A stretch of DNA of 64,000 nucleotides from TMED69 sp964642505 (GCA_964642505.1 CAZXQY010000001.1:1-64000), one strand, 5' to 3'; positions 1-8,933 are shown, numbered from the stretch's first letter. A program made the numbers and translations. The notes: generated from the letters alone by a model not told the origin.

Positions 1-55
1 AGGCATAGCCAGCAGATTTACAGTCTGCCCCCGTTGACCGCTTGGGTACCCCTCC
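1..55 (-). tRNA. tRNA-Tyr (GUA anticodon), 5' part only
   Basis: Read on the minus strand, the sequence starts with acceptor strand GGAGGGG, continues through a D arm containing CCCAAGCGG, and has an anticodon arm GCAGA-CTGTAAA-TCTGC with anticodon GTA. It then enters what looks like the long variable arm of a class II tRNA. These are tRNA-Tyr hallmarks. The variable arm, T arm and 3' end lie beyond base 1, so the gene is cut by the window edge. It follows tsaC on the same strand after a gap of about 50 bases. Confidence 0.93.
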
Positions 56-72
56 AAAAAGGGCAACCAGTA

Positions 73-101
73 ATTTTCTGAAGTTAGAGCAACAAAGTCA
101 A
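73..101 (-). promoter_or_regulatory. candidate sigma-70 promoter for tRNA-Tyr
   Basis: On the minus strand a -35-like TTGACT (96-101) is followed after 17 bases by a -10-like GAAAAT (73-78). This would start transcription about 11 bases before the mature tRNA 5' end. A GC-rich TTGCCC lies between the -10 and the tRNA, as is common for stringently controlled stable RNA promoters. The -10 match is only 4 of 6. Confidence 0.4.
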
Positions 102-105
102 TACC

Positions 106-648
106 CTATTTCCTAATAGTTTTCCCAGTAAGCCCATTTCGTATGGTAGTGACAGTCTCCATGCCACCCAGGTCACCTGGTAAATAAAAATCTACTCTGT
201 TGCCGAAATTAATTTTGGCATCATGTAGAGTTTTGGGGGCATTTATCCCCGATCTATTAGCGCTGGTCGACAAAACAGGACCGATGTTATCTATTATTTC
301 TCGACACTGACTGTGCGCCGTGACCCTCACCGCCACACAACCATCCATGTCTTTAATCCAAAATGGGACGCTTCCCCGAGCAGGCAAAACCCAAGTATTA
401 GGCCCCGGCCAACCTGCCAGAATTTCTTTCTTCCAGCCAACATCCAATTTAACCGCTTTTGAAACACTATTTAAGTCAGCAAAGAGGACGATGAATTTTT
501 TATCAGGCGGCCTTTCCTTCAAATAGGAAATACGCTCAAAAGCTTGATAGTCGTAGATAGTAGCGGCCAAACCAAATACTGCCTCAGTGGCATGTACTAT
601 AACCCCGCCGTTTTTCAATTTCTCGCAAGCTTCCTGCTCAGGTTTCAT
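106..648 (-). CDS. tsaC: threonylcarbamoyl-AMP synthase TsaC (YrdC/Sua5 family)
   Basis: TsaC makes threonylcarbamoyl-adenylate from threonine, bicarbonate and ATP, the first step of t6A37 modification in tRNAs that read ANN codons. The protein is about 180 residues, one YrdC domain without the C-terminal Sua5 extension, as in E. coli TsaC. Visible family segments are the early HATEAVFGLA (usually PTEAVYGLG), the basic LKERPPDKKF region that binds nucleotide, and the STSANRSG loop near residue 130. I chose ATG at 648; a TTG three codons upstream is the alternative. It lies 27 bases after topA on the same strand and is probably cotranscribed with it. Confidence 0.93.
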   Translation of the reverse strand: MKPEQEACEKLKNGGVIVHATEAVFGLAATIYDYQAFERISYLKERPPDKKFIVLFADLNSVSKAVKLDVGWKKEILAGWPGPNTWVLPARGSVPFWIKDMDGCVAVRVTAHSQCREIIDNIGPVLSTSANRSGINAPKTLHDAKINFGNRVDFYLPGDLGGMETVTTIRNGLTGKTIRK

Positions 649-675
649 GCTATCCAAATAGCGCCAACATCAAAA

Positions 676-3039
676 TTATTGCTTTTTTGCTTTTTTCTTT
701 CTTACCCGCTTGGCTGGAGCCGCAGCTAGAAGCTCTTCGCATTCTTGCAAAGTAAGGTCACTGGGCTCCTTATCTTTGGGAACCTTGGCATTTTTTGAGC
801 CATTCGTAATGTAAGGTCCGTAGCGACCATCCAGAACATCAATCCCCTCATCATCAAAAGACAAAATCTTTTTAGCAGCATCGGCAGCCTTTTTTTCCAA
901 AACCAATGACACGGCCCTATCCAGTGTTATGGTATACGGATCATCAGTGTCCTGCAGCGAGACATATTTCCCCTTCGCCTTAGAACGTGTCTTTTTCTTG
1001 GTCTTTTTCGCAAGCGCCTCATCAGCTTTATCGACGTACATCACATAGGGACCGAACCGACCGCGATTTACAGAATACTCAATGCCGTCCTTCGTACCAA
1101 GTACTCTAGGAAGCCTAGTTGTTTCCAGAGCTTGTTCAAGAGTCACTTCATGTATTTTTGTTCCAGGAGGTAGGCCATGGAAACTAGGCTTTTCCTCGTC
1201 TTCTACGTCGCCTATTATTACATAAGGTCCGTAGCGCCCCATTCTGACAAAAACAGGTTTGCCGCTGGTGGGGTGGGCACCAAGAGATCTCTCTTGCTGA
1301 ATTTCTTTACGCGACACAGACTCTTTTGTCTTCACAGTTTCCTCAAAAGGCCCCCAAAATTCCTCTAGCAAAGATAGCCAATCTCTTTCACCCCTAGAAA
1401 CAGCGTCCAAAGCGTCTTCAAGCTGTGCTGTGAACTCATAGTCCACATACACCGAGAAATGATTTGTCAAAAACCCGGACACCAACCTCCCTACATCAGT
1501 AGGATAAAATCTCTTATTGTCAAGTTCCACGTACTCTCTTTGTTGTAACGTAGCAATAATAGTAGCGTAAGTGGAAGGACGACCGATTCCAAACTCTTCC
1601 AAAGTTTTGACAAGGCTGGCTTCTCCGTAACGAGGCGGTGGGTCCGTGAAATGTTGGTTAGCATTAATACTTTCAAATGTAACCTTATCCCCTTCAGATA
1701 AAGGAGGTAGCTTCTCCGAGGATAGCCCAACCTCTTCCTCTTCTTCAAAATATACTCTCATGAATCCTGGATATTTTACGGTAGACCCCGTAGCTCTAAA
1801 CACCCCATTTCCACCGCAATCAAAGTCCGCCGAAACACTATCAATTACCGCATGAATCATCTGGCTTGCCGTAGCCCTTTTCCAAATTATTTCATATAGC
1901 TTGAATTGGTCTTCAGTTAAATGACCCTTAATTTCCAAGGGGCTTCTTTTGAAAGACGTTGGCCGTATGGCCTCGTGCGCTTCTTGTGCATTTTTGGATT
2001 TGGTCTTAAACACCCGGGGAGTGGCTGGCAACTGGTCTTCCCCATACTGACTTACGACATAACTCCGTAATTCCTCAATCGCATCCGCTGACAGGTTAAC
2101 AGAATCTGTTCTCATGTAAGTGATCAGGCCGACAGTACCCTCGTCGACCTCAATACCCTCGTACAACTGCTGCGCAATCCGCATAGTTTTCTGGGCCGTG
2201 AAACCGATTTTGCGAACAGCTTCTTGCTGCAGCGTCGAAGTGATAAAAGGTGGGGCTGGATTCCGCTTGCGCTGCTTTCTAATGATCTTAGAAACCAACA
2301 TCGATCCACTCCCCGCAGATATCAGCTTGTTTCGGATTTCGGCCGCACTATCGCTGTCAGTAACGCTGAATTGCTTTATTTTTTTTCCGTCATATTCAAT
2401 AAGCTTGGAGTTGAAGGCGGCATCGTCTAGGTTTAAGGTGGACTCTATAGTCCAATATTCTCTTGGTACGAACTTCTCAATTTCAGATTCGCGTTCACAA
2501 ATGAGCCGTAGTGCCGGACTCTGGACACGTCCAGCCGATAATTTGGGTTGTATTTTTTTCCACAACAAAGGAGACAAATTAAAACCGACTAGATAATCTA
2601 AGGCTCTCCTAGCTTGCTGCGCGTTTACTAAATCCATAGAAACTTTTCGTGGTGATGCTATGGCCTGTTTTATTGCGCTCTCTGTTATTTCATTGAATAC
2701 CACACGATGAATGGCCTTCCCCTCTAGGATATTTTTCTGTCTAAATATTTCCACTAAATGCCAAGATATAGCTTCGCCCTCTCGATCCAAGTCTGTGGCT
2801 AGATATAAAACACTTGCCTTTTTGAGAGCTTTTGCTATCGCTTCTACATGTTTAGTGCTTCGATCTGAAACCGTGTAAGTCATTCCGAAGTTAGAATCCG
2901 GATCGACAGCACTTCCACCTTTGGAAGGTAGATCTCTCACATGCCCATATGAGGCCAAAACCTCAAATTTTTTACCTAGATATTTTTTTATAGTCTCTGC
3001 TTTTGCCGGAGACTCTACCACCACTAAATTTTCTGCCAT
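676..3039 (-). CDS. topA: DNA topoisomerase I
   Basis: A type IA topoisomerase that relaxes negative supercoils through a 5'-phosphotyrosine intermediate. The N-terminal Toprim domain starts with LVVVESPAKAETI and contains the acidic DLDREGEAI motif. The catalytic tyrosine lies in LITYMRTDS (Tyr308 from the chosen start). The C-terminal third has three Toprim-C repeats, each with a GR(Y/F)GPY core, and a lysine-rich tail. It has no CxxC zinc fingers of the E. coli type. The start MAENLVVVES at 3039 fits the family better than the in-frame codon eight residues upstream. The gene is divergent from def and lies where many gammaproteobacteria carry LysM-dprA. Confidence 0.97.
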   Translation of the reverse strand: MAENLVVVESPAKAETIKKYLGKKFEVLASYGHVRDLPSKGGSAVDPDSNFGMTYTVSDRSTKHVEAIAKALKKASVLYLATDLDREGEAISWHLVEIFRQKNILEGKAIHRVVFNEITESAIKQAIASPRKVSMDLVNAQQARRALDYLVGFNLSPLLWKKIQPKLSAGRVQSPALRLICERESEIEKFVPREYWTIESTLNLDDAAFNSKLIEYDGKKIKQFSVTDSDSAAEIRNKLISAGSGSMLVSKIIRKQRKRNPAPPFITSTLQQEAVRKIGFTAQKTMRIAQQLYEGIEVDEGTVGLITYMRTDSVNLSADAIEELRSYVVSQYGEDQLPATPRVFKTKSKNAQEAHEAIRPTSFKRSPLEIKGHLTEDQFKLYEIIWKRATASQMIHAVIDSVSADFDCGGNGVFRATGSTVKYPGFMRVYFEEEEEVGLSSEKLPPLSEGDKVTFESINANQHFTDPPPRYGEASLVKTLEEFGIGRPSTYATIIATLQQREYVELDNKRFYPTDVGRLVSGFLTNHFSVYVDYEFTAQLEDALDAVSRGERDWLSLLEEFWGPFEETVKTKESVSRKEIQQERSLGAHPTSGKPVFVRMGRYGPYVIIGDVEDEEKPSFHGLPPGTKIHEVTLEQALETTRLPRVLGTKDGIEYSVNRGRFGPYVMYVDKADEALAKKTKKKTRSKAKGKYVSLQDTDDPYTITLDRAVSLVLEKKAADAAKKILSFDDEGIDVLDGRYGPYITNGSKNAKVPKDKEPSDLTLQECEELLAAAPAKRVRKKKAKKQ

Positions 3040-3235
3040 ACGAGTCTTGCTCCAATCACTCAAAAATGCTCAGACCGGAATCAATTCCCATTTCTATCCG
3101 GATTTAACCAAATAACGCTACTAATTATCCAGGCAAGCGTCCAGGACCTAACTTCGAAATCTAACCCTCACAAAAGTCCGACAAAACCAAAAATTCCCGA
3201 AATTAAGGCAATGTATTCTAATACTTTTGGACCTA

Positions 3236-3258
3236 GAAAAGTCAATATCAGACTTTTC
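3236..3258. repeat. perfect 8-bp inverted repeat in the topA/def intergenic region
   Basis: GAAAAGTC (3236-3243) is mirrored by GACTTTTC (3251-3258) across a 7-base spacer. It lies in the roughly 310-base divergent region between topA and def, just upstream of the putative def promoter. No T tract follows on the plus strand, so an operator or a stem in the topA leader is more likely than a def-side terminator. No known binding-site family is recognised. Confidence 0.4.
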
Positions 3259-3281
3259 GGCAAAAAAAATCTGCACAACTG

Positions 3282-3309
3282 TTACGTTTTCACATAAAAA
3301 AAGTAGAAT
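3282..3309 (+). promoter_or_regulatory. candidate sigma-70 promoter for the def operon
   Basis: TTACGT (3282-3287) and TAGAAT (3304-3309) are separated by 16 bases, in an AT-rich stretch upstream of def. The predicted start of transcription is near 3316. That puts the most upstream possible def start (GTG 3325) only about 9 bases into the message and favours a later ATG. Apart from this and the inverted repeat at 3236-3258, I see nothing else in the topA/def intergenic region. Confidence 0.4.
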
Positions 3310-3357
3310 ATAGCGTTATATTCGGTGTCAAGTAATTTAAGCCTAAAGATGCACACT

Positions 3358-3867
3358 ATGCTCAGAAAAATTTTACATTATCCCGATCCTAGACTAAGAA
3401 AGATTGCTGCCCGAGTAGAGATTTTTGACCGGACAGTCACTACCCTGACTCAGGATATGTATGAAACTATGTACCATTCGTCTGGAATAGGGCTCGCAGC
3501 TACCCAGGTCGATGTTCATCTTAGGGTAATCGTTATCGATATTAGTCGAGATAAATCCTCTCCTTTGTGCTTGATAAATCCTATTATTGAATCAAAATCG
3601 GGTGTTGTAGAATCTAAGGAAGGATGCTTGTCTGTACCTGAAACAGTAGATTTCGTGGATCGCGCTGAAAATATATCAGTTACCGCCCAGAAAGAGGACG
3701 GATCAAAATTCTCCTTAGAAGCCGAGGGACTCTTAGGGATCTGTATCCAACACGAGGTAGACCACCTAGATGGAAAACTCTTTGTTGATTACCTTTCTTC
3801 GTTGAAGCAGAACAGACTAAAAAAACGTATTCTGAAAAGAGACCTAAAAGAAAGCGTGGTGATTTGA
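3358..3867 (+). CDS. def: peptide deformylase
   Basis: A metalloenzyme that removes the N-formyl group from nascent proteins. All three family motifs are present: GIGLAATQVD (GxGLAAxQ), EGCLSVPE (EGCLSxP, metal-ligand Cys) and QHEVDHLDG (HExxH with two His ligands and the catalytic Glu). From ATG 3358 the product is 169 residues, the E. coli length, and begins MLRKILHYPD, matching the conserved family start. ATG 3349 and GTG 3325 are in-frame alternatives; none has a strong Shine-Dalgarno. It is followed by fmt, its usual partner, which supplies the formyl group that Def removes. Confidence 0.96.
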   Translation: MLRKILHYPDPRLRKIAARVEIFDRTVTTLTQDMYETMYHSSGIGLAATQVDVHLRVIVIDISRDKSSPLCLINPIIESKSGVVESKEGCLSVPETVDFVDRAENISVTAQKEDGSKFSLEAEGLLGICIQHEVDHLDGKLFVDYLSSLKQNRLKKRILKRDLKESVVI

Positions 3868-3938
3868 ACCGTATTTACAAGAATTCTGACTAAATACTAT
3901 TTCGGATAACATAACGAAAAGGCTACAAAGGATTTAGG

Positions 3939-4862
3939 TTGGGGAAGTTAAGAACCATATTCGCCGGAACTCCCTATTTTTCGGTGCCCAGCCTCAAACT
4001 ATTGGCCCAACGAGAAGAAATCGACTTGGTGGGCGTCTACACTCAACCAGACAGACCCGCGGGGAGAGGGAAAAACATTCGACAGAGTGAAGTAAAAAAG
4101 ACAGCTACGTATATGGAGACAGTTGTAGTACAACCCATTTCATTAAACACTGAAGAACAATTGTATAAATTCCGTAAACTAGAACCCGAATTTTTCGTCG
4201 TTGCAGCATACGGGCTAATAATTCCCAAAATTTTCTTAGACGTACCTAACTATTGCATTAACGTCCACGCTTCACTTCTACCTAATTGGAGAGGAGCAGC
4301 TCCGATACACCGAGCCCTGATGAATGGCGACCAGACAACAGGTATTTCCATAATGCGAATCACTGAGAAACTCGATGCGGGCCCTGTCTGGAATACAAAA
4401 GAATGCCTTATAGCGGCCGAAGATACTACAAATAGCTTAAGCTATAAATTAGCAGACTTGGGAGCAGAGGCTTTAGACGAAGCTGTCTCAAATATTGTTC
4501 GCGGTACTGTATCAGAAACCGAGCAAGACGATCGTAAAGCTACCTACGCAAAAAAAATATCAAAAAACGATCTTTCCTTAATCTGGTCTAAGCCAGCCCA
4601 AGAGCTCAACCGACAGGTTCGAGCCCTCTCTCCTACACCAGGGGCAAACGCCACTTTCGGCGGCTCAAGGATGAAAATCCTAAGCACCGAAATGACCAAT
4701 GAAGACTTTGGAAACCCTCCAGGAACTATCGATTGTTCGAAAAAGAATATCTTACAAATAGCAACAGGCACCACAGATCTTCGTATTACCAGCTTGCAAC
4801 TACCAGGGAAAAAAGCCATGTCGGCAAAGGACTTTCTAAACGGATACAGGAGTTTACTCTGA
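3939..4862 (+). CDS. fmt: methionyl-tRNA formyltransferase
   Basis: Formylates the initiator Met-tRNA using 10-formyltetrahydrofolate. The N-terminal Rossmann-like domain starts IFAGTPYFSVPSL, and the catalytic segment HASLLPNWRGAAPIHRAL holds the family's Asn/His neighbourhood and SLLPxWRGAAP signature. The C-terminal OB-like tRNA-binding domain runs to residue 307. The start is TTG at 3939, preceded by AAAGGA; no in-frame ATG fits the conserved N-terminus. The stop TGA (4860-4862) overlaps the apparent CTG start of rsmB, so translation of the two genes is probably coupled. Confidence 0.96.
   Translation: MGKLRTIFAGTPYFSVPSLKLLAQREEIDLVGVYTQPDRPAGRGKNIRQSEVKKTATYMETVVVQPISLNTEEQLYKFRKLEPEFFVVAAYGLIIPKIFLDVPNYCINVHASLLPNWRGAAPIHRALMNGDQTTGISIMRITEKLDAGPVWNTKECLIAAEDTTNSLSYKLADLGAEALDEAVSNIVRGTVSETEQDDRKATYAKKISKNDLSLIWSKPAQELNRQVRALSPTPGANATFGGSRMKILSTEMTNEDFGNPPGTIDCSKKNILQIATGTTDLRITSLQLPGKKAMSAKDFLNGYRSLL
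4848..4861 (+). promoter_or_regulatory. Shine-Dalgarno and CTG start of rsmB inside the fmt 3' end
   Basis: AGGAG (4848-4852) stands 6 bases before CTG (4859-4861), which overlaps the fmt stop as CTGA. This is the arrangement of the common ATGA coupling site with C in place of A. It decides the rsmB start, because the frame has no ATG, GTG or TTG between the implausibly early TTG at 4733 and a TTG about 26 codons into the protein. Confidence 0.7.
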
Positions 4863-6172
4863 AAAAAACGACTGCTCAAATCAGACTAATATGCGCCGAA
4901 TCTCTGGAAAGTATTTTATTTGACGGCCGAACTTTGGGTAACGTAACCAGGCGTCTCAGATCGCGATTGCAAAGCAAAAAAGACCTATCATTCGTCCTTG
5001 CCAATCTTTACGGTGTTTTGAGGCATTACTTTTCTGTAAATCAATGCCTTGAGAGCCTAACCCACAAAAGATTTAGCCGGAAAGACAGTGCGCTAAAATC
5101 CTTGTTGCTGACTGGACTGTACCAAATACATTTTATGAAGGTGCCTCTTTACGCCACTGTGTCAGAAAACGTAGAAGCCGTACGACTTATGAACAAACCT
5201 TGGGCAGCAAAGTTGGTGAATGCAGTCCTCAGAAACTCTATAAGACGAAATAGCAAGCTCAGCCTTTTCGAAGAGTCGTCACACTTAGAGCACCCCGTTT
5301 GGTTCATTCAGAAATCCAAAATCGATTGGCCCGACTACTGGCGTGGGATACTCGGGGCCAATAACCAACATGCCCCTTTGACAATTCGAGTCAATCCTAA
5401 CTTCTGCTCTAGGGGGGAATACTCCGATCTGCTGGCGTCACGTGGACTTGAAAATATCTGCACTGAACTCGCAGGCAATGGTATTCGATTAGCTAAACCG
5501 ATAGACCCGATCGCACTACCTTTCTTCGATCAAGGAGCGTGCTCCGTACAAGACGAAGCTGCTCAGCTACCGGCCCTTCTTTTACGTCTTGAGTCAGCAA
5601 GGAACGTTCTCGACCTTTGCGCTGCCCCAGGAGGAAAAACCACTCAAATATTAGAACTTTGCGGAGCAAACACTAAAGTCACTGCGTTAGACAAGGATGA
5701 GGTCAGAGTAGGTCGGCTAAGAGAAAACCTTGTTAGATTAAAACAATCATGCGAGGTTATAGTAGGGGATATTCTAGAAAGTAACTCTTGGTGGAGGGGA
5801 GAGAGATTCGATCGAATACTACTTGACGCACCTTGCAGTGCAAGTGGTGTAGTACGTCGGCATCCGGACATAAAGATAAGAAGGAAAAAAGAAGAATTAG
5901 CCAAATTAAACGAAATGCAACTGCTAATTTTGAAACAATCTTGGACTCTTCTAAAACCCGGCGGCACTCTCTTGTACGTCACCTGCAGTATTTTTCGAGA
6001 TGAAAATGATAATTTGATCGAAAAATTCCTTAAAAGCACTGCTGACGCAATCTGCGACCCCATAGAAGAAAAATGGGGACATATGTTGCAACATGGAAAT
6101 CAAATCCTGCCTGGAGAAAACAACATGGACGGCTTTTATTTTTGTAGGATGATTAAAAAGAAAGAAAAGTAA
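4859..6172 (+). CDS. rsmB: 16S rRNA (cytosine-967-C5)-methyltransferase RsmB
   Basis: Makes m5C967 in 16S rRNA. The N-terminal NusB-like RNA-binding domain (about 1-140) leads into a Rossmann methyltransferase. The SAM motif is LDLCAAPGGKTTQIL. The two cysteines are in LDAPCSASGVVRRHPD (PCSxxG) and YVTCSIFRDEN (TCS). From CTG 4859 the product is 437 residues starting (M)KKTTAQIRLI, close in length and N-terminus to E. coli RsmB (429). The only standard upstream start would give a 130-base overlap with fmt. The stop overlaps the ATG of the next gene. Confidence 0.94.
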   Translation: MKKTTAQIRLICAESLESILFDGRTLGNVTRRLRSRLQSKKDLSFVLANLYGVLRHYFSVNQCLESLTHKRFSRKDSALKSLLLTGLYQIHFMKVPLYATVSENVEAVRLMNKPWAAKLVNAVLRNSIRRNSKLSLFEESSHLEHPVWFIQKSKIDWPDYWRGILGANNQHAPLTIRVNPNFCSRGEYSDLLASRGLENICTELAGNGIRLAKPIDPIALPFFDQGACSVQDEAAQLPALLLRLESARNVLDLCAAPGGKTTQILELCGANTKVTALDKDEVRVGRLRENLVRLKQSCEVIVGDILESNSWWRGERFDRILLDAPCSASGVVRRHPDIKIRRKKEELAKLNEMQLLILKQSWTLLKPGGTLLYVTCSIFRDENDNLIEKFLKSTADAICDPIEEKWGHMLQHGNQILPGENNMDGFYFCRMIKKKEK

Positions 6173-6732
6173 TGAAAGGATTAATACCTCCAAACATCAT
6201 TCTAATACTCCTTTTGTTATTTAACTCCGTTTCTTTAAGTAGCTCTATAGCGGTTACGGAAGCGACGGTCTTTCTTGAAAACGGTTATTTGACCTTGAAT
6301 AGCAAGGCTGAGTTAAAGCTCACCGATGCCGTCATAGAAGCCCTGGATAGCAATATTTCGATCACTTTTGATTTCGAAGTTGTACTCCGAAAAGAAAGTT
6401 TCGGATTTTGGCAAAGACGATTATTTTCAGAAACATTTAGATTTGACTTATATAAATATACCCTAGGCGAAAGATACGTTATTACTGAGAAAAAACACAA
6501 CTTGCAGAGGAGTTTTCTAACCCTAGATAAAGCCCTAGAATATCTAGGAAATCGACAGCGAATACGGCTGTCAAATGAGCGAAGATCTTTATCCCAAGAC
6601 GTGACTCACCTCGGAGTACGTTGGAAACTTGTAAAAAGCGAATTACCCACTCCCATGGCGTTACCAGCCCTTCTTTCGTCTGACTGGGCTTTAAACAGTC
6701 GATGGCACATCCGAAGAGTAAACTTACGGTGA
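6172..6732 (+). CDS. DUF4390 family exported protein
   Basis: A 186-residue protein with an N-terminal hydrophobic segment (about 7-25) that reads as a signal peptide, followed by a mostly beta-type soluble domain rich in charged residues. Its size, its position between rsmB and ntrY, and the short overlaps on both sides match DUF4390, which occurs at this place in other gammaproteobacteria. The molecular function is unknown. Cotranslation with ntrY (30-base overlap) suggests a role with the NtrYX system, for example on the periplasmic sensing side, but that is inference from context. Confidence 0.75.
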   Translation: MKGLIPPNIILILLLLFNSVSLSSSIAVTEATVFLENGYLTLNSKAELKLTDAVIEALDSNISITFDFEVVLRKESFGFWQRRLFSETFRFDLYKYTLGERYVITEKKHNLQRSFLTLDKALEYLGNRQRIRLSNERRSLSQDVTHLGVRWKLVKSELPTPMALPALLSSDWALNSRWHIRRVNLR

Positions 6733-8933
6733 CAGAATCTTACAGAAAAATCGGAATCTGTCTTTTTTTTGTTACAGCAATTGGCTCTTTAATTCTCCTA
6801 AATCTGGCGCTTGATGGCCCCTCTAAACTAGGTTCTTTTTATTATCTTATCCTTTCGGCAAATGGACTTTGTTTAATCATTCTTTTTTGTTTGGTGATCA
6901 CAGATATCCGCAAATTAATAAAGCAGCTCGGGAAGAAAGAACCTGGCTCCAAATTGACCTTAAGAATGCTTGTTATGTTTGCGATACTAGCTGTCTTACC
7001 TGTGACGGCACTGTACGGATTCTCCCTTCAATTCATTAATAAAAGTATTGACAGCTGGTTCAACGTAGAGATAAGTAACGCTTTGAATAATTCTTTGGAT
7101 CTAGGTAGAGAATCCCTGGGTATGCTTATGAGAAATTTGCAGAAAGAAACAGAGAAAGTGGCGGAAGACTTATCCAGAAAAAAGCAAGAGCGATTACCTC
7201 TAGATCTTTCGGCACTACGAAATCCAAATAGTCTGGTAGTGTCTAGATATCAATTCCCGAGCGCCGGTCTTATAGACTTACTTAGAAAACGGAGTCAGGC
7301 CGAAGAGCTATCCGTACTGACGATGGATGGTCGCGTGATCGCTGCGAGCTCTTCTAACAGCAATCTTCTTCCGTTGCTACCATCTGAAAATTTGTTCATA
7401 CAATTACGCCAGAAACATAGCTATATAGGTTTAGAACCTAGTAGAGATGGTCAACTAAGCGTGCGCGTAGCTGTCAACACTTCACTCGGTCAGAAACAGC
7501 ACATTCTCCAGGCCATTTATCCTTTCTCACCTCGGATAGATAATTTGGCTAACAACGTAGAGTCTGGATTCGCGAAATATAACGAACTAGCTTATCTAAG
7601 AGACAAACTTAAAATAAGTTTCACAATAACATTGACATTAGTTTTACTTTTTAGCATCGCATCCTCAATCTGGGCCGCCTTCTTCTATGCCCGACTTTTG
7701 ACCTCTCCTATATTGGAACTTTCTAAAGCAACTTCCGCCGTCGCAGAGGGTAATTATGAAACCTCTGTAACAGTCAACAGTAACGACGACTTGGCATCTT
7801 TAGCGCTCTCTTTTAACGAAATGACCCGAAAAATCGCTCGTTCCACGAGTGAGATAGAAAACCAGCGCAACTATTTGGACGCCGTAATGAAACAATTGTC
7901 ATCTGGCGTAATTACCCTTTCCGAAAAAACTAAAATTTCCACCATAAATCGAGCAGCTGCAAAATTACTGGAAATTGAGGAGCGCAAGTCGACTGGTATA
8001 GATTTGTCTTCTCTCGCAACACAAAATAAAAATCTTTCGGGCCTGATCGAAATAATTCAGACTGAACTTACCGGCGCCAAATCATTCTGGGAAAGAAATA
8101 TCAGTCTAGTTGGCTCAAGAAGCAAGAAAGAAATAATATGCAAGGGGACGGTCCTATCGCGGCAAAATTCAACGAATACTGCGCATATTATAGTAATGGA
8201 GGATGTCACCGCCGTACTCCAAGGTCAGAGGGATGCCGCCTGGTCTGAAATGGCAAAAAGATTGGCCCACGAAATAAAGAACCCCCTCACTCCTATTAAG
8301 TTATCAGCTGAACGGTTAATTCTAAAACTATCCGACAAACTCAAAAGTACTGACCGGGATAAGCTTTCTCAACTCTCAGGAACCATTATTGAGCAAGTAG
8401 AAACGATGACTCATATGGTAGACGAATTCTCCGGCTACACTGAAAAAAACAGTTCCAATCTGGAGCCGGTAGACCTAAATATTCTACTAACTAGTGCTGT
8501 ACAATTCTTCCAGGAAGCTGAGCGAACCATCGAAGTTGCGTTACAAAAACCAAAGAAATTACCACTCATAGCCGGGGATATAAATAGCCTCAGAAGATTA
8601 TTTAACAATCTCCTAAAGAACTCCATTGAGGCTTCCGATAAGACTCTACCAACCCGAATTATCATTACCGCTGTACATAGAAAACTCGACCAAGGGGACA
8701 CCATCGAAATAACGATTCTAGATCAAGGATCTGGAATTCCAAAAAACCTACTATCCGCCGTTTTTGAGCCTTACGTCACCAGTAAAGCCAGGGGCAGGGG
8801 ATTAGGTCTAGCAATTGTAAAAAAAATAATTGAGGAACATAATGGTACGATAAAATTAGAAAATTTTGAGGACAATGGAGCTTTAGTGACGGTGCATCTT
8901 CCAGTTATACAATCAGACAAAAAACTCGTTTAA
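6702..8933 (+). CDS. ntrY: sensor histidine kinase NtrY
   Basis: The membrane sensor of the NtrYX two-component system, linked in other bacteria to nitrogen, redox and envelope responses. The 743 residues show three N-terminal membrane segments (within about 15-110), a periplasmic region, another membrane helix near 302-328, a HAMP segment, a PAS-like region (about 390-500), and a HisKA domain with the phospho-acceptor His523 in RLAHEIKNPLTP. The HATPase domain has an N box (NNLLKNSIEAS), a G1 box (DQGSGIP) and a GRGLGLAI box. All kinase motifs look intact. ntrX follows after 21 bases. Confidence 0.95.
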   Translation: MAHPKSKLTVTESYRKIGICLFFVTAIGSLILLNLALDGPSKLGSFYYLILSANGLCLIILFCLVITDIRKLIKQLGKKEPGSKLTLRMLVMFAILAVLPVTALYGFSLQFINKSIDSWFNVEISNALNNSLDLGRESLGMLMRNLQKETEKVAEDLSRKKQERLPLDLSALRNPNSLVVSRYQFPSAGLIDLLRKRSQAEELSVLTMDGRVIAASSSNSNLLPLLPSENLFIQLRQKHSYIGLEPSRDGQLSVRVAVNTSLGQKQHILQAIYPFSPRIDNLANNVESGFAKYNELAYLRDKLKISFTITLTLVLLFSIASSIWAAFFYARLLTSPILELSKATSAVAEGNYETSVTVNSNDDLASLALSFNEMTRKIARSTSEIENQRNYLDAVMKQLSSGVITLSEKTKISTINRAAAKLLEIEERKSTGIDLSSLATQNKNLSGLIEIIQTELTGAKSFWERNISLVGSRSKKEIICKGTVLSRQNSTNTAHIIVMEDVTAVLQGQRDAAWSEMAKRLAHEIKNPLTPIKLSAERLILKLSDKLKSTDRDKLSQLSGTIIEQVETMTHMVDEFSGYTEKNSSNLEPVDLNILLTSAVQFFQEAERTIEVALQKPKKLPLIAGDINSLRRLFNNLLKNSIEASDKTLPTRIIITAVHRKLDQGDTIEITILDQGSGIPKNLLSAVFEPYVTSKARGRGLGLAIVKKIIEEHNGTIKLENFEDNGALVTVHLPVIQSDKKLV

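Noticed and set aside
2120..2596. 158-codon plus-strand ORF opposite topA.
   Set aside because: It lies wholly within the conserved topA coding sequence, has no family resemblance and no ribosome-binding site; it is an antisense shadow.
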